From: Polyangiaceae bacterium
GTDB taxonomy: Bacteria; Myxococcota_A; Polyangia; Polyangiales; Polyangiaceae
Reading direction: 5' to 3'
Length of the DNA: 37,515 nt
Assembly (NCBI GenBank): GCA_013361525.1
Contig: JABFXY010000157.1
Span: forward strand, 1 to 37,515
Part shown: piece after piece, positions 22,308-31,082 of the stretch
How the letters are laid out: every line of letters begins with the position of its first letter
Position numbering within the stretch: the first letter of the stretch is position 1
Notes under the pieces: generated by a model
Seen by the model: only the letters and a program-made list of their open reading frames with translations
Databases searched by the model: none
What the model was told of the DNA's origin: nothing
Program-made: the position numbers and the translations under genes

Positions 22308-24667
22308 GCACGCTGGATCGTAAGCTCATTCGCGACCTCCTGCGGCTGCGAGGGCAGGTCATCACGATCGCGCTCGTCGTGGCCGCCGGCATTGCTGCGT
22401 TCATCGCGATGAAGGGCAACTATGCGTCGCTCGAGCGAGCCCGTGACGCCTATTACGAGCGGACGCGGTTCGCCGACGTGTTCGTGCACCTCGAGCGGGC
22501 GCCGGAGGCCGTTCGCGCCGACCTCGAGCGCATTCCGGGAGTAGCGCGCGTAGAAACGCGCGTGGCGGAGGGCGGGATGATCCCGCTCGAGACGATGAGC
22601 GAGCCGATTCGGGCGCAGCTGCTCTCGTTGCCTGCGGGCGGCCGCTCGACGCTGAGTGAGCTGTATCTGGTCGAAGGGCGGATGATGGAGTCGGGCCACA
22701 ACGACGAGGCAGTACTGCTCGAATCGTTCGCCCGCGCCCACGGCCTGCGGCCCGGCGACGAGCTGCCCATCGTCATCAACGGCGTGCTGCGGCGACTTCG
22801 TGTCGTCGGTGTCGCGATGTCGCCGGAGTACATCATGGCGCTCGCTGCCGGTGAGATGACACAAGATCCAAAGCGCTTCGCCGTCGTATGGATGGATCGA
22901 GCGCCGCTAGCGGCGGCGTTCGAGATGGAGGGCGCATTCAACGACGCGCAATTGGAGCTGCAGCCCGACGCCTCGGAGGCCGAGGTCATCCAAGCGGTCG
23001 ACGCGCTGCTCAGCCGGTACGGCAGCTTCGGAGCAATCCCGCGAAGCAAGCAGCTTTCGAACCAGCTCATCGAGGGCGAGCTGTTGCAGATGCGCAGCAT
23101 GTCGACCGTGGTCCCGTCCATCTTTCTCGCGGTCGCCGCGCTTCTGCTGAATGTCGTTCTGTCCAGGCTCGTGCACCTCCAACGGTCCGAGATCGCGGCG
23201 CTGAAGGCGATCGGCTATCACGATATCGAGATCGGCGCGCACTTCCTCAAGCTGGTCCTCGTCATCAGCGGTCTCGGCTCCCTCCTCGGAGTGCTCGCGG
23301 GCATCTGGCTCGGCCGTGCGCTGACGAATCTATACGGTCAGTTCTTCAAATTTCCGACGCTGGACTTCCGGCTCGATCTCACGGCGATCGGCATCGCGCT
23401 CGGGATCAGTTTTGCGTCCGCGTTTGCCGGAGCGTTCGGCGCGGTCCGAAAGGTGATGGCTCTGCCTCCCGCGGAGGCGATGCGCGCCCCTGCACCGGCC
23501 CGCTATCGGCGATCGTCGCTCGACGTATTGCGTATTCGCCGCTTGTTCGGCCCGGCCGCCCAGATGATTGTCCGCGAGCTCGAACGCCAGCCGCTCCGGA
23601 CCGCGGGATCGGCGTCGGCGATTGCGGCCTCCGTAGGATTGCTCGTCGTGGCGGGCTGGTACTCGGAGGGCCTCGACGCCCTGATGTACACCCAGTTTCA
23701 CGAAGTGATGCGTGAGGATGTCGTCGTCGTCTTCTCCGAGCCTCAGCCCGAGCGTTCGGTCCGCGAGCTGGGCCATCTACCTGGTGTCGTCGGCGCTGAG
23801 GGCATGCGGTCCGTGCCCGTCAAGTTCGTGAACGGCTCCAGCTCGCGAGAGGGTGTGATTCATGGTTACGCCGATGACGGTACCATGCGCACGCTCCGCG
23901 ACCGTTTCGGTAGGCCGGTCGCGCCGCCCCCTGACGGCGTGGTGCTCACCGACCTTCTCGGCGAGATTTTGGGCGTCGAGGTGGGCGACACGCTGGAGGT
24001 TCACGTGCGCGAGGGCGCTCGGCCTCTCAAGCGCCTTACGGTGTCGGGGTTCGTGGACGAAGGGTTCGGTCTTCAGGGCCACATGCGGGTCGCCGCTCTA
24101 CGGGACTTTCTCGATGAGGAGCCCCTCGTCTCGACCGGTCTGCTTCGCATCGACCCCGCATTGGAGAAAGATCTCGATGAGCGTCTGAAGGCGATGCCTC
24201 ACGTCGTGTCGGTCACGAAGCGAGCGGACATCCTCGCGCAGTTTCGCGACCAGAGCGGCGCGATGATCGCGACCATGACATTCATGATTACGCTCTTCGC
24301 CGCAATCATCACCGTCGGCGTCGTGTACAACAACGCCCGTGTCGCCTTGAGCTTGCGTGCCCGCGATCTCGCGAGCTTGCGCGTGCTCGGGTTTCATCGA
24401 AGCGAAATAAGCGCCATCTTGCTCGGCGAAATGGCCATTCAGGTGCTCATAGCGCTGCCGTTGGGGATGTGGTTCGGCAGTGTGCTCGTGCACGGCATCG
24501 CGTCGACGGTCGACCCCGAACAATTTCGACTGCCGATCGTGCTCACCGCGAAGAGCTACGCCTACGCAGCGCTCGTCGCGCTGGTCGCGAGCGTCCTGAG
24601 CGCGCTCTTGGTTCGAAGAAAGCTGGATCAGCTCGATCTTATCGGCGTCCTCAAGACGCGGGAGTGA
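22301..24667 (+). CDS. FtsX-family ABC transporter permease
   Basis: A 788-residue inner-membrane permease built as two MacB_PCD-FtsX halves. A first helix (about 17-36) is followed by a large periplasmic part (about 40-255), a cluster of three helices (about 265-290, 315-345, 355-385), a linking helix near 435-450, a second periplasmic part (to about 650) and a final three-helix FtsX core (about 660-685, 705-735, 750-775). The LKAIGYHDIEIG and LRVLGFHRSEISAIL segments are the conserved FtsX loop. The size and double-domain form resemble DevC/YbbP-type exporters that move lipids or hydrophobic compounds. No outer-membrane channel gene is in the window. Confidence 0.92.
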   Translation: MVSTLDRKLIRDLLRLRGQVITIALVVAAGIAAFIAMKGNYASLERARDAYYERTRFADVFVHLERAPEAVRADLERIPGVARVETRVAEGGMIPLETMSEPIRAQLLSLPAGGRSTLSELYLVEGRMMESGHNDEAVLLESFARAHGLRPGDELPIVINGVLRRLRVVGVAMSPEYIMALAAGEMTQDPKRFAVVWMDRAPLAAAFEMEGAFNDAQLELQPDASEAEVIQAVDALLSRYGSFGAIPRSKQLSNQLIEGELLQMRSMSTVVPSIFLAVAALLLNVVLSRLVHLQRSEIAALKAIGYHDIEIGAHFLKLVLVISGLGSLLGVLAGIWLGRALTNLYGQFFKFPTLDFRLDLTAIGIALGISFASAFAGAFGAVRKVMALPPAEAMRAPAPARYRRSSLDVLRIRRLFGPAAQMIVRELERQPLRTAGSASAIAASVGLLVVAGWYSEGLDALMYTQFHEVMREDVVVVFSEPQPERSVRELGHLPGVVGAEGMRSVPVKFVNGSSSREGVIHGYADDGTMRTLRDRFGRPVAPPPDGVVLTDLLGEILGVEVGDTLEVHVREGARPLKRLTVSGFVDEGFGLQGHMRVAALRDFLDEEPLVSTGLLRIDPALEKDLDERLKAMPHVVSVTKRADILAQFRDQSGAMIATMTFMITLFAAIITVGVVYNNARVALSLRARDLASLRVLGFHRSEISAILLGEMAIQVLIALPLGMWFGSVLVHGIASTVDPEQFRLPIVLTAKSYAYAALVALVASVLSALLVRRKLDQLDLIGVLKTRE

Positions 24668-24672
24668 AGGTC

Positions 24673-25938
24673 ATGACGGAATTGGAAGCCAGCGGGCACG
24701 ATGCGGTGCCGCGCCCCACACCCAAGCGTTCGAAGAAGATCGGTCGGACCATCTCGCGGTGGCTCAAGCGAGCACTGCTCGTTGCGTTGGCCGTGGGCGG
24801 AATCGCTGCCATTGCCAAGTCGCTCATGCCCAAGCCGGTACCGGTAGACGTCGCCACCGTCGCGAACGGGCCTCTGACGGTCACCGTGGACGAGGACGGT
24901 AAAGCGCGCGTCAAGGACCGGTATGTCGTAAGCGCGCCGCTCAGCGGCCGGCTCGCGCGGATCGAACTCGACCCGGGCGACGAGGTTAAGCAGGGAGCGA
25001 TCCTCGCTCGCATCGCTCCCCTCGCGCCGCCTCTGCTGGATGCGCGTACGAAGAGCACGGCGGAGGCGCGGGTCGCGGCGAGCACGGCGGCAAAGCGGCA
25101 GACCGCCGCGCAAACCGACCGCGCCACGGCCGCGCTCGAGTTCGCGAAGACGGAATCCGTGCGCACCCGCAAATTGGTGGAAACGGGCGCGATGACCGGG
25201 CAACAACTCGACCAGGCGATGCTCGCGGAGCGGACCGCGACGGCCGACGCCGAGTCCGCGCGTTTCGCCCAACGGGTCGCGGACTACGAGCTGCAAATGG
25301 CCGTCGCGACCCTCGGACATCTAGACAAGCGGAAGGATGATGGCGAGCAGCTCGACGTACCTTCGCCGGTCGACGGGCGCATTCTGAATGTGCTCAATCG
25401 GAGTGAAGGTGCTGTTCAGCCGGGCACGGCGCTCGTCGAGGTCGGTGATCCACGCGCGCTGGAGATCGTTATCGACGTGCTTACCAGCGACGCCGTCAAG
25501 ATCAAGCCGGGTGCCCTGGTGACCATCGATCGATGGGGCGGCGAGCCGATCGAAGGACGAGTTCGGCTGGTAGAGCCCTCTGCATTTACGAGACTGAGCG
25601 CGCTCGGCGTCGAAGAGCAACGCGTGAATGCAGTGATTGATCTGGCTGCACCCGTGGAGCAATGGGGGACGCTCGGCGACGGATACCGAGTCGAGGCTCA
25701 TATTCGGGTCTGGCACGATGACGCCGCCCTCAAGGTCCCCGCGAGCGCGGTGTTCCGCCATCAAGATGGCTGGGCGCTCTACCGAGTCGACGGCAAGATC
25801 GCGCGCCTGCAACCGGTGACCATCGGGGAGCGGACCGCTCGTGACGTGCAGATTCTCCAGGGGATGGACGCCGGAATGCAGGTGGTTCTCCACCCGAGCG
25901 ACCGTGTTCGTGATGGGGTCGAGATCGTGGCTCGGTGA
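24673..25938 (+). CDS. Membrane-fusion (HlyD/RND-type) periplasmic adaptor
   Basis: A 421-residue adaptor with a cytoplasmic basic head, one membrane anchor (about 34-49), a barrel/lipoyl part (VVSAPLSGRLARIELDPGDE), a coiled hairpin (about 120-210, rich in Ala/Glu/Gln with TRKLVETGAMTGQQLDQAML), the second lipoyl half (DVPSPVDGRILNVLNRSEGA) and a C-terminal beta-barrel. This is the usual adaptor plan. The start at ATG 24673 is six bases after the permease stop, and a longer frame upstream overlaps the permease. It should bridge the permease to an outer-membrane channel encoded elsewhere. It ends 17 bases from the stop of the convergent DUF4239 gene. Confidence 0.92.
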   Translation: MTELEASGHDAVPRPTPKRSKKIGRTISRWLKRALLVALAVGGIAAIAKSLMPKPVPVDVATVANGPLTVTVDEDGKARVKDRYVVSAPLSGRLARIELDPGDEVKQGAILARIAPLAPPLLDARTKSTAEARVAASTAAKRQTAAQTDRATAALEFAKTESVRTRKLVETGAMTGQQLDQAMLAERTATADAESARFAQRVADYELQMAVATLGHLDKRKDDGEQLDVPSPVDGRILNVLNRSEGAVQPGTALVEVGDPRALEIVIDVLTSDAVKIKPGALVTIDRWGGEPIEGRVRLVEPSAFTRLSALGVEEQRVNAVIDLAAPVEQWGTLGDGYRVEAHIRVWHDDAALKVPASAVFRHQDGWALYRVDGKIARLQPVTIGERTARDVQILQGMDAGMQVVLHPSDRVRDGVEIVAR

Positions 25939-25955
25939 GGACGCGGTCGAGTCGA

Positions 25956-26762
25956 CTACATCACCGGGTCAGCGTCGATTTCGACCGAGGCGTCCTTCGC
26001 CACGGAGTTTTGAACGCGCTCCATCGCGACGTCTGGGGCGCGAATGAGGCCGAGTCGCGGATGATCGAGATCGAGCACCACCGCGCACGCGAGGCCGACG
26101 AGCGCGGGGACGACGCGAAGCGCAAGTGCGCCGCGTCGGCCCGTGAGCCCGGACGAGTAACCGGTCGACGCCATGGCGACGACTGCGACCACGACCAGAA
26201 GGACGACGATGGTTGAAGGGAGTGTCGCGAAGAGCGCCGCAAACCGCTTGCCCTCGAGGTCGATCATCTCATTCAGCGACGCCACGTAGAGCTTTGTCGT
26301 CTCCGACTCGGGATTCGCTCTCGCCGTGTCGGTTGCCCGCGCCCACAACGCGGCCTGCAGCAGCTGCGCCGCCGATGTTGTTTCGAGCGTTTGCACCTCA
26401 TCGCTCTGTGCACCGTAGAAGGCGACGCGCTGGTCGACGTATCGACGAAGCATCTCGCGCGACTCGCTCCGGGCTGGCTCCGGGAGAAACTCGGCGCGGA
26501 GGTACGTGGTCCCGATCGCGTTCGCCTCATCGACGATGAGCGCTCGGCGCGCGGAGAACCGGCGCTCCGCCATCGATAGGGTGAACGCGAGGAGCAGTGC
26601 CAGCAAGCCCAACATCGCCGCCTGGATCGTCACCACCTGCGAACGAACGGGCTCTGGTGTCCGCGGCTCATGGCGCCGGCCGATGCGAAACGCGACCTCG
26701 GCCGCGGCCAGCAGAACGACCATGAACGTGGCAATTCCTAAATAGAGCAGCGCATTCCCCAT
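25956..26762 (-). CDS. DUF4239 membrane protein
   Basis: A 268-residue protein of the DUF4239 (bestrophin-like) family. It has an N-terminal helix (about 4-24), a second helix near 45-65 (AAMLGLLALLLAFTLSMAE) ending in the conserved RR-R-A-DEANAIGTTYLRA segment, a polar cytoplasmic or periplasmic middle, and two C-terminal helices (about 186-205 and 217-236). Family function is not established. The ATG at 26762 is preferred over an upstream TTG at 26777. A weak sigma-54-like promoter (26801-26814) and a pair of GTYGCA-N3-TGCRAC dyads (26914-26948) lie upstream, tying it to the regulon proposed for the NtrC-type protein. Confidence 0.8.
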   Translation of the reverse strand: MGNALLYLGIATFMVVLLAAAEVAFRIGRRHEPRTPEPVRSQVVTIQAAMLGLLALLLAFTLSMAERRFSARRALIVDEANAIGTTYLRAEFLPEPARSESREMLRRYVDQRVAFYGAQSDEVQTLETTSAAQLLQAALWARATDTARANPESETTKLYVASLNEMIDLEGKRFAALFATLPSTIVVLLVVVAVVAMASTGYSSGLTGRRGALALRVVPALVGLACAVVLDLDHPRLGLIRAPDVAMERVQNSVAKDASVEIDADPVM

Positions 26763-26800
26763 GGTGACCAATTTCAAAACGGCTTCCGCTTACTCCGGCA

Positions 26801-26814
26801 GCATTCGATATGCC
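26801..26814 (-). promoter_or_regulatory. Weak sigma-54 promoter candidate for the DUF4239 gene
   Basis: The minus strand reads GGCATATCGAATGC, giving GG-N10-GC with the GGCA start shared by the other candidates in this window. The predicted start near 26790 leaves a 28-base leader. Weaker than the promoters at 5253 and 5768. Confidence 0.3.
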
Positions 26815-26913
26815 TGCCACAGGAGGTTTTGCTGGTGCCGGTCGTGTTGCGGAGGAAGCTACGCAGCTGCTTCGGCCCATGACCCCCATGCTGGTCTGGC
26901 CCCCACTCAATGT

Positions 26914-26948
26914 GTTGCAGATTGCAGCGTGGTGTCGCAATTTGCGAC
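26914..26948. promoter_or_regulatory. Pair of GTYGCA-N3-TGCRAC dyads (copy C)
   Basis: GTCGCAATTTGCGAC (26934-26948) is perfect, and GTTGCAGATTGCAGC (26914-26928) has one mismatch. Centres are 20 bp apart. They lie 131-151 bp upstream of the predicted DUF4239 transcription start and just after the stop of the DUF5985 gene. Confidence 0.5.
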
Positions 26949-26956
26949 GTGTCGCC

Positions 26957-27211
26957 TCACGATCGCCGGTTCTTGTCCAAGATCCCCACGATGATGAGCC
27001 CGAACGCGATCAGACGAATCACGTACACGTAGTGTCGCGACTCCACCGATGTCTGGGACAGCCCAAGGACCAAGTAGTTCGCGAAGAAGCAGAGGAAGGC
27101 GAGTGAGAAATACAGAAACAGCCGTTCGCCGCTCCTCAGAAAGAACCGCAGAAAGAAGCACGCGGCCGTCCCCGCGAGTGCTGCGATCGAGCCGTTCAAG
27201 AAGTGCTGCAT
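26957..27211 (-). CDS. DUF5985-type small membrane protein (second of pair)
   Basis: An 84-residue protein with three hydrophobic segments (about 7-24, 32-52, 62-78) and charged ends (SGERLFLYFSLAFLCFFANY, IVGILDKNRR). It resembles the adjacent 86-residue protein in size and layout, with the pattern of DUF5985 pairs found next to a small winged-helix-like gene in many Proteobacteria. The ATG at 27211 overlaps the stop of the previous gene (TGATG). Role unknown; probably the two act as a membrane complex. Confidence 0.7.
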   Translation of the reverse strand: MQHFLNGSIAALAGTAACFFLRFFLRSGERLFLYFSLAFLCFFANYLVLGLSQTSVESRHYVYVIRLIAFGLIIVGILDKNRRS

Positions 27212-27471
27212 CAACGGGACTCCCACACGAGGCCGGCGACGACGATCGACATGGCCACCAATGCGGTCGCGCTACGGGCGAGGGACAGGTCGATCGCCGT
27301 CGGTATGACGACCAGATCGACGAACAGGAGGATGTTGTTCAGCGCGAGGAAGGCAAAGCCGATCGCACTCCATAGCAGAAGGCGAGAGCCGCTGCTCCGC
27401 CAGCCTCGAACGAGCAGAGCGCAGCACGCGACGCTGGTGATCGCGCAGAGGACGTAGACCGCTTCAGCCAT
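27211..27471 (-). CDS. DUF5985-type small membrane protein (first of pair)
   Basis: An 86-residue protein starting MAEAVYVLCAITSVACCALL, with three hydrophobic segments (about 4-20, 31-52, 63-82). The middle segment LLLWSAIGFAFLALNNILLF carries the L-N-N motif common in this family. The start at 27471 overlaps the end of the upstream gene by 8 bases. Together with the 84-residue partner it forms a translationally coupled pair; function not known. Confidence 0.7.
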   Translation of the reverse strand: MAEAVYVLCAITSVACCALLVRGWRSSGSRLLLWSAIGFAFLALNNILLFVDLVVIPTAIDLSLARSATALVAMSIVVAGLVWESR

Positions 27472-27889
27472 CTGGCCCCCGCTTCTTCTTCCGGTCGCCG
27501 ATGACGAAGGCATCGGCGAATGCGCGCGTGACCGAGCTCCGGACCCGATCCATCGCTGCCTCCGCTATCAGCTTGACGAGCTCGAACCGACTTGCGTGGT
27601 ACAGCTGTGCCAGCTCCCTCGCTTTCGCGGCCCGTCGCGGATCGTGCAGGGTGAGGCGAAAGCGGTCCTCCCTGTCGGGACCAACGAGCAGGTCGCAAAG
27701 CCCTACGGTGTACAGCGATTGGAACGCATCTGCGACGGCGTGGAAGGGGATCTTCAGCTCGGTCTCCGCTTCGTCCTTCGACCATGTGCGCGACGGGTCT
27801 CGGCCGAGCAACACGAGCAGCTCGAGCTCCTCGAGCGTCTCGACGTTGTCGTACAGGAATCGTCGAATATCCGCGGGTAGCTGACCCAT
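27464..27889 (-). CDS. Winged-helix-like protein heading the DUF5985 operon
   Basis: A 141-residue soluble protein starting MGQLPADIRRFLYDNVETLE. Residues about 17-75 read as a winged helix: ELELLVLLGRDPSRTWSKDE, then ETELKIPFHAVADAFQSLYT, then GLCDLLVGPDREDRFRLT. The C-terminal half is helical with a basic end (DRKKKRGPDG). It starts divergently from the DUF389 gene (112-bp gap) and overlaps the first DUF5985 gene. It may regulate or accompany the membrane pair. The ATG at 27889 is preferred over upstream starts in non-conserved sequence. Confidence 0.65.
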   Translation of the reverse strand: MGQLPADIRRFLYDNVETLEELELLVLLGRDPSRTWSKDEAETELKIPFHAVADAFQSLYTVGLCDLLVGPDREDRFRLTLHDPRRAAKARELAQLYHASRFELVKLIAEAAMDRVRSSVTRAFADAFVIGDRKKKRGPDG

Positions 27890-28001
27890 GGCCGTACCGA
27901 TCTGGATATGGCCTGTTTTGTCGCTGGGTTGCAAGTTCGTTTGACCACCAACGATCGATTGGCCGAGCCTGTGGCCGTTCGCCACGCTATGAAGCGATCG
28001 C

Positions 28002-29681
28002 ATGAAACTCCCCCCCGCGCTGCTTGCTGCGCAAGATCGGCTGGCTGCGCTTCTCGGCTGCGAGCCGTCGCGGCGGGGCGAGCTCGTGACCGCGATGCTG
28101 CATCGTGGTCCGTCGGAGGTGACCGGCTACTGGATGCAACTCCTCATCGCGGCGGGCATTGCGACGCTCGGGCTCGTGTCGGGCAGCGCGGCCGTCATCA
28201 TCGGCGCAATGCTCGTCGCGCCGCTAATGACGCCGATCGTGACGCTCGGAATGGGCCTCGCGACCGGATCGCCGCTGTTGGTCGTTCGGTCATCGATGCG
28301 CGTCGTCGTCAGTCTCGTCGTCGTGGTGTTGCTCTCGGCGGGCCTCGTTCGCCTCCTTCCTTTTCACGCGATGAACACCGAGATCGCGGCGCGCACGACG
28401 CCGACGGCGCTCGATCTCGCGATCGCCGTGTTTTGCGCCATGGCGGGCGTCTTCGCGACCCTGCGGCCTGCGTCCGACGTCGCCACCACGGCGGCAGGCA
28501 CCTCGATCGGGATCTCGCTCGTGCCCCCGCTTTGCGTCACGGGATTCGGCGTGGGCACCGGCGCTTGGGCGGTCGCGCGAGGCGCGGTCCTTCTCTTTCT
28601 GACGAACTTCGCCGCCATCGTCTTCGTCGGTACCCTCGCGTTCGCCGCCGTCGGCTTTGGGCAGGTGAACGTCCACCGTCTGGAGACGGACGAGCTCGAA
28701 AGCCTCGGGCCGGGCTCCATGTTTTCGCGGGTGTTTGCTCGAAGGACGAGCACCATACGCCGCGGCCTCGGGGGCGCTGTGTTGCGTCTGTTGATGCCGG
28801 CGATGCTGCTCGCGGCGCTCTACACGCCGCTTCGCCGCGGGCTCGATGAAGTCGAATGGCAGGTCTCTGCGCGCGGAAGCGTCGATGCGGCCATTGCACG
28901 ATTGCCGAACAGGGTGGTCCAGGCACGCGTGCACGTGGAGCGACGCGAAATTCAGGTCGATCTGTTTCTGCTCGGAACGCGCGCAGACGCGGAAGCAGCC
29001 CGCGTGCGGCTCGCCACTGAAATCGCGAACGCGTCCGGCGTGACGCCCATCGTCGACGTGTTCGCGGTCACCGACTCGACGGAGTTCGAGGCGCTCGAAC
29101 GATCGAGCCGACCGCCGCCGCTGCCCGTGGCGACCGCTGAAACAGCTCCTCCGTCTCCGCCTCCGCCATCGACGACGGAGGTCATCGAAGAGGCAACCCA
29201 ACGCGTGCGCACCACCGTCAAAGCGCGCTGGCCCGTGTCGGCGGGCGAGCTCCTCCGGATCGATCTCGGCGCCGAAGAGTCCGAGCCGCTCGCCTTGAGG
29301 CTCACGTACTTGGGCGCGCCGCTGGAGCCCGCGACGATCGAAACGCTGACGAACATCATCTCGGACGAGCTGGACGCGACGGTCGTCCTCGAGCTGTTCG
29401 ACCTGCCGGCGACGTCGATTCCCCTCGACACGCTCGATAACGCCTTGCTGGCGGGCGTTGCCGTGTACGCCGAGCGCGCGCGGCAGAGCGACCGGCTCTT
29501 TGTTTGTTTGCAGCACCCGGCGCATCCGAAGTTTCCGCGGAACAAAGAGGCCGAGGCGCGTTGGTCGCTTCTGCGCTCGATTCTCGACGCCCACCCCCAT
29601 ATGGAGTCGTTTGAGGGGCCCCGAGATTTGCTCTGGTTCGCGCTCGACGGCTGCGCCATTCCGGGCGCGCAGGGCGAATGA
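28002..29681 (+). CDS. DUF389 membrane protein
   Basis: A 559-residue protein. The N-terminal 280 residues contain the DUF389 core with about six helices, including LIAAGIATLGLVSGSAAVII followed by GAMLVAPLMTPIV, the family signature, and ATTAAGTSIGISLVPPLCVT. After a final helix (about 262-275) the remaining 280 residues are soluble: a strand/helix domain (VVQARVHVERREIQVDLFLL), a Pro-rich linker (SPPPPSTTE) and a second copy of a similar fold. The C-terminal half is longer than in small DUF389 proteins. The function of the family is not established; a transport or sensing role is often assumed. Transcribed away from the winged-helix/DUF5985 operon. Confidence 0.85.
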   Translation: MKLPPALLAAQDRLAALLGCEPSRRGELVTAMLHRGPSEVTGYWMQLLIAAGIATLGLVSGSAAVIIGAMLVAPLMTPIVTLGMGLATGSPLLVVRSSMRVVVSLVVVVLLSAGLVRLLPFHAMNTEIAARTTPTALDLAIAVFCAMAGVFATLRPASDVATTAAGTSIGISLVPPLCVTGFGVGTGAWAVARGAVLLFLTNFAAIVFVGTLAFAAVGFGQVNVHRLETDELESLGPGSMFSRVFARRTSTIRRGLGGAVLRLLMPAMLLAALYTPLRRGLDEVEWQVSARGSVDAAIARLPNRVVQARVHVERREIQVDLFLLGTRADAEAARVRLATEIANASGVTPIVDVFAVTDSTEFEALERSSRPPPLPVATAETAPPSPPPPSTTEVIEEATQRVRTTVKARWPVSAGELLRIDLGAEESEPLALRLTYLGAPLEPATIETLTNIISDELDATVVLELFDLPATSIPLDTLDNALLAGVAVYAERARQSDRLFVCLQHPAHPKFPRNKEAEARWSLLRSILDAHPHMESFEGPRDLLWFALDGCAIPGAQGE

Positions 29682-29718
29682 TCCGTCGTTCCGGGACGGT
29701 GGCGGGCAATCAAAGAAC

Positions 29719-29750
29719 GCCCCCCGCTCGCTGGCGACAAGCGGAGGGCC
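29719..29750 (+). terminator. GC-rich hairpin downstream of the DUF389 gene
   Basis: CCCCCGCT (29721-29728) pairs with AGCGGAGGG (29740-29748), with one bulged base, around an 11-base loop, 40 bases after the DUF389 stop. No T-run follows. Likely ends or processes that transcript. Confidence 0.3.
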
Positions 29751-29801
29751 GGCCCCGGAGGGAGCGAAACAAGCATAGCCGAGGTTTGCTCTTCCGTGAA
29801 G

Positions 29802-29821
29802 ATCGTTTGAGCACAAACGAT
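29802..29821. promoter_or_regulatory. 20-bp dyad ATCGTTTG-AGCA-CAAACGAT (second copy)
   Basis: Identical to the dyad at 9771-9790 except A for G in the centre. It lies 81 bp upstream of the gene starting at 29902 in the 220-bp gap after the DUF389 gene. A shared DNA-binding protein is the simplest explanation for two near-identical copies 20 kb apart. Confidence 0.45.
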
Positions 29822-29901
29822 ACGTTTCGCCGGCATCGCCGGCCGATTCGAGGTGTCAGCACAGCGAGCGTCGATTACCTTCCGATGGGTCTCGAGCGTT
29901 C

Positions 29902-30420
29902 ATGCCTATCCACCGCCCGCCGCTGCCCAAGCTGAAGGATCATCGTCATCGGCACTCGCTGTCGTCACTTGCCGAGGCTGCAGATCCGCAGGCCCTGGTC
30001 GACGCGCTGCTCCTCGTCCTCGCCGATAGGCGCGACGCGGAGTTCGTTGCGAGGTGCATCGTCGGTGAGGGTCCTGCGCACCACCGCGCCGCGAGCTGGG
30101 CGCTGCTCGTCGTCGCGGCCGAGATCGCAGAGCGGCTCGGTTGTAAGCCGGGCCCGAAAACACAAGCCCCGGATACCGTTTCCGTAGCGCTTCGCCTTCC
30201 TCCAGGAGCCGCACGCGACGACGACACGTTTCCGCTCGCAATGCCGCTCGCGCCGCTGCGGGCCATCGTCGAACCAAGCCGTCACGTCGAGGCGTTGGCG
30301 GACGCGCTGGTCGATGGGCCGGCGCACCACGCGCTTGCCAATGCAGCGCTCGTGGCCTTGTTCGCGCGCATTCTGGAGAAGTTGGACGCCCGCCTCCCGA
30401 ACGAGGCGGAACCGCCGTGA
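29902..30420 (+). CDS. Unknown protein, first gene of the transporter operon
   Basis: A 172-residue, mostly helical, soluble protein with a His-rich start (PKLKDHRHRHSLSSLAEAAD). It contains two related alpha-helical segments: ADPQALVDALLLVLADRRDA with GEGPAHHRAASWALLVVAAE, and SRHVEALADALVDG with GPAHHALANAALVALFARIL. The G-PAHH-A motif appears in both, suggesting an internal duplication. I recognise no family. The gene overlaps the next by four bases (GTGA) and so belongs with the 221-residue protein and the SLC13/ArsB-type transporter. Confidence 0.65.
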   Translation: MPIHRPPLPKLKDHRHRHSLSSLAEAADPQALVDALLLVLADRRDAEFVARCIVGEGPAHHRAASWALLVVAAEIAERLGCKPGPKTQAPDTVSVALRLPPGAARDDDTFPLAMPLAPLRAIVEPSRHVEALADALVDGPAHHALANAALVALFARILEKLDARLPNEAEPP

Positions 30421-31082
30421 CTGCGGAACTTCCGCTCGGCCTCGCTCTCAGCTTCACTGTCGCGACAGCCGAGATCGGCATGTTCTCGGCGGCCAGGCTC
30501 TTCGTCGAGGAGATCGCGCTCACGGGCGGCCGGAGCGCCGTGGAAGCCGCGCGGGATGTACTCGGGCGACGATACGCCGTCTTCGACGCAATCGCCTCGC
30601 AATGGCTATCACGCGGTCGGATTCCGCTTCCTGATCCCGCGGAGGTCGCGTGCGAGCTTGCGGATAGTTCGAGGGTCTTGATCGTCGGCGCCGAAAGCGA
30701 CGCCCTCGACCGCTTGGTGCCGATGCTTCCTGACCAACCCATTGCGCTGGTGTCGGGGGCCGGTGGGCCCGAGGCTGACCTGCATCGCGTTGCCGCGAAT
30801 TACCCGGATCGCATCGAGGTCGTCTCGCTCGGTAAATGGACTGCTTGGGCCGGATCAAAGAGCGCCCTTCTCACGTTTGTGTATGGCGCGGACGATCACG
30901 TCGCGAACGTCTCGCCGGCTTACCTGCGGCTGGTCGGCCCCGATGTGCGGGCGTCGTTTCGGACGCTCCTCGGTTGGAACCTGCTGGGAGCGCGGCCGCG
31001 TCTACACCCCCTTCATCTCGCAGAGACGAACGTGTCCGACTTTTCAGTGCTTGTCGCGCACGGAGATGTCGATTGGAACTGA
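30417..31082 (+). CDS. Unknown protein, second gene of the transporter operon
   Basis: A 221-residue protein with GTG start overlapping the previous stop. The N-terminal 75 residues are helical with a hydrophobic start (LPLGLALSFTVATAEIGMFS). From about residue 83 there is an alternating strand/helix pattern (SRVLIVGAESDALDRLVPML, QPIALVSGAGGPEADLHRVA, DRIEVVSLGKWTAWAG), like a Rossmann-type domain, though the glycine loop for nucleotide binding is not clear. It overlaps the transporter gene by 10 bases. Not recognised; a cytoplasmic partner or regulator of the transporter is possible. Confidence 0.65.
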   Translation: MTAELPLGLALSFTVATAEIGMFSAARLFVEEIALTGGRSAVEAARDVLGRRYAVFDAIASQWLSRGRIPLPDPAEVACELADSSRVLIVGAESDALDRLVPMLPDQPIALVSGAGGPEADLHRVAANYPDRIEVVSLGKWTAWAGSKSALLTFVYGADDHVANVSPAYLRLVGPDVRASFRTLLGWNLLGARPRLHPLHLAETNVSDFSVLVAHGDVDWN

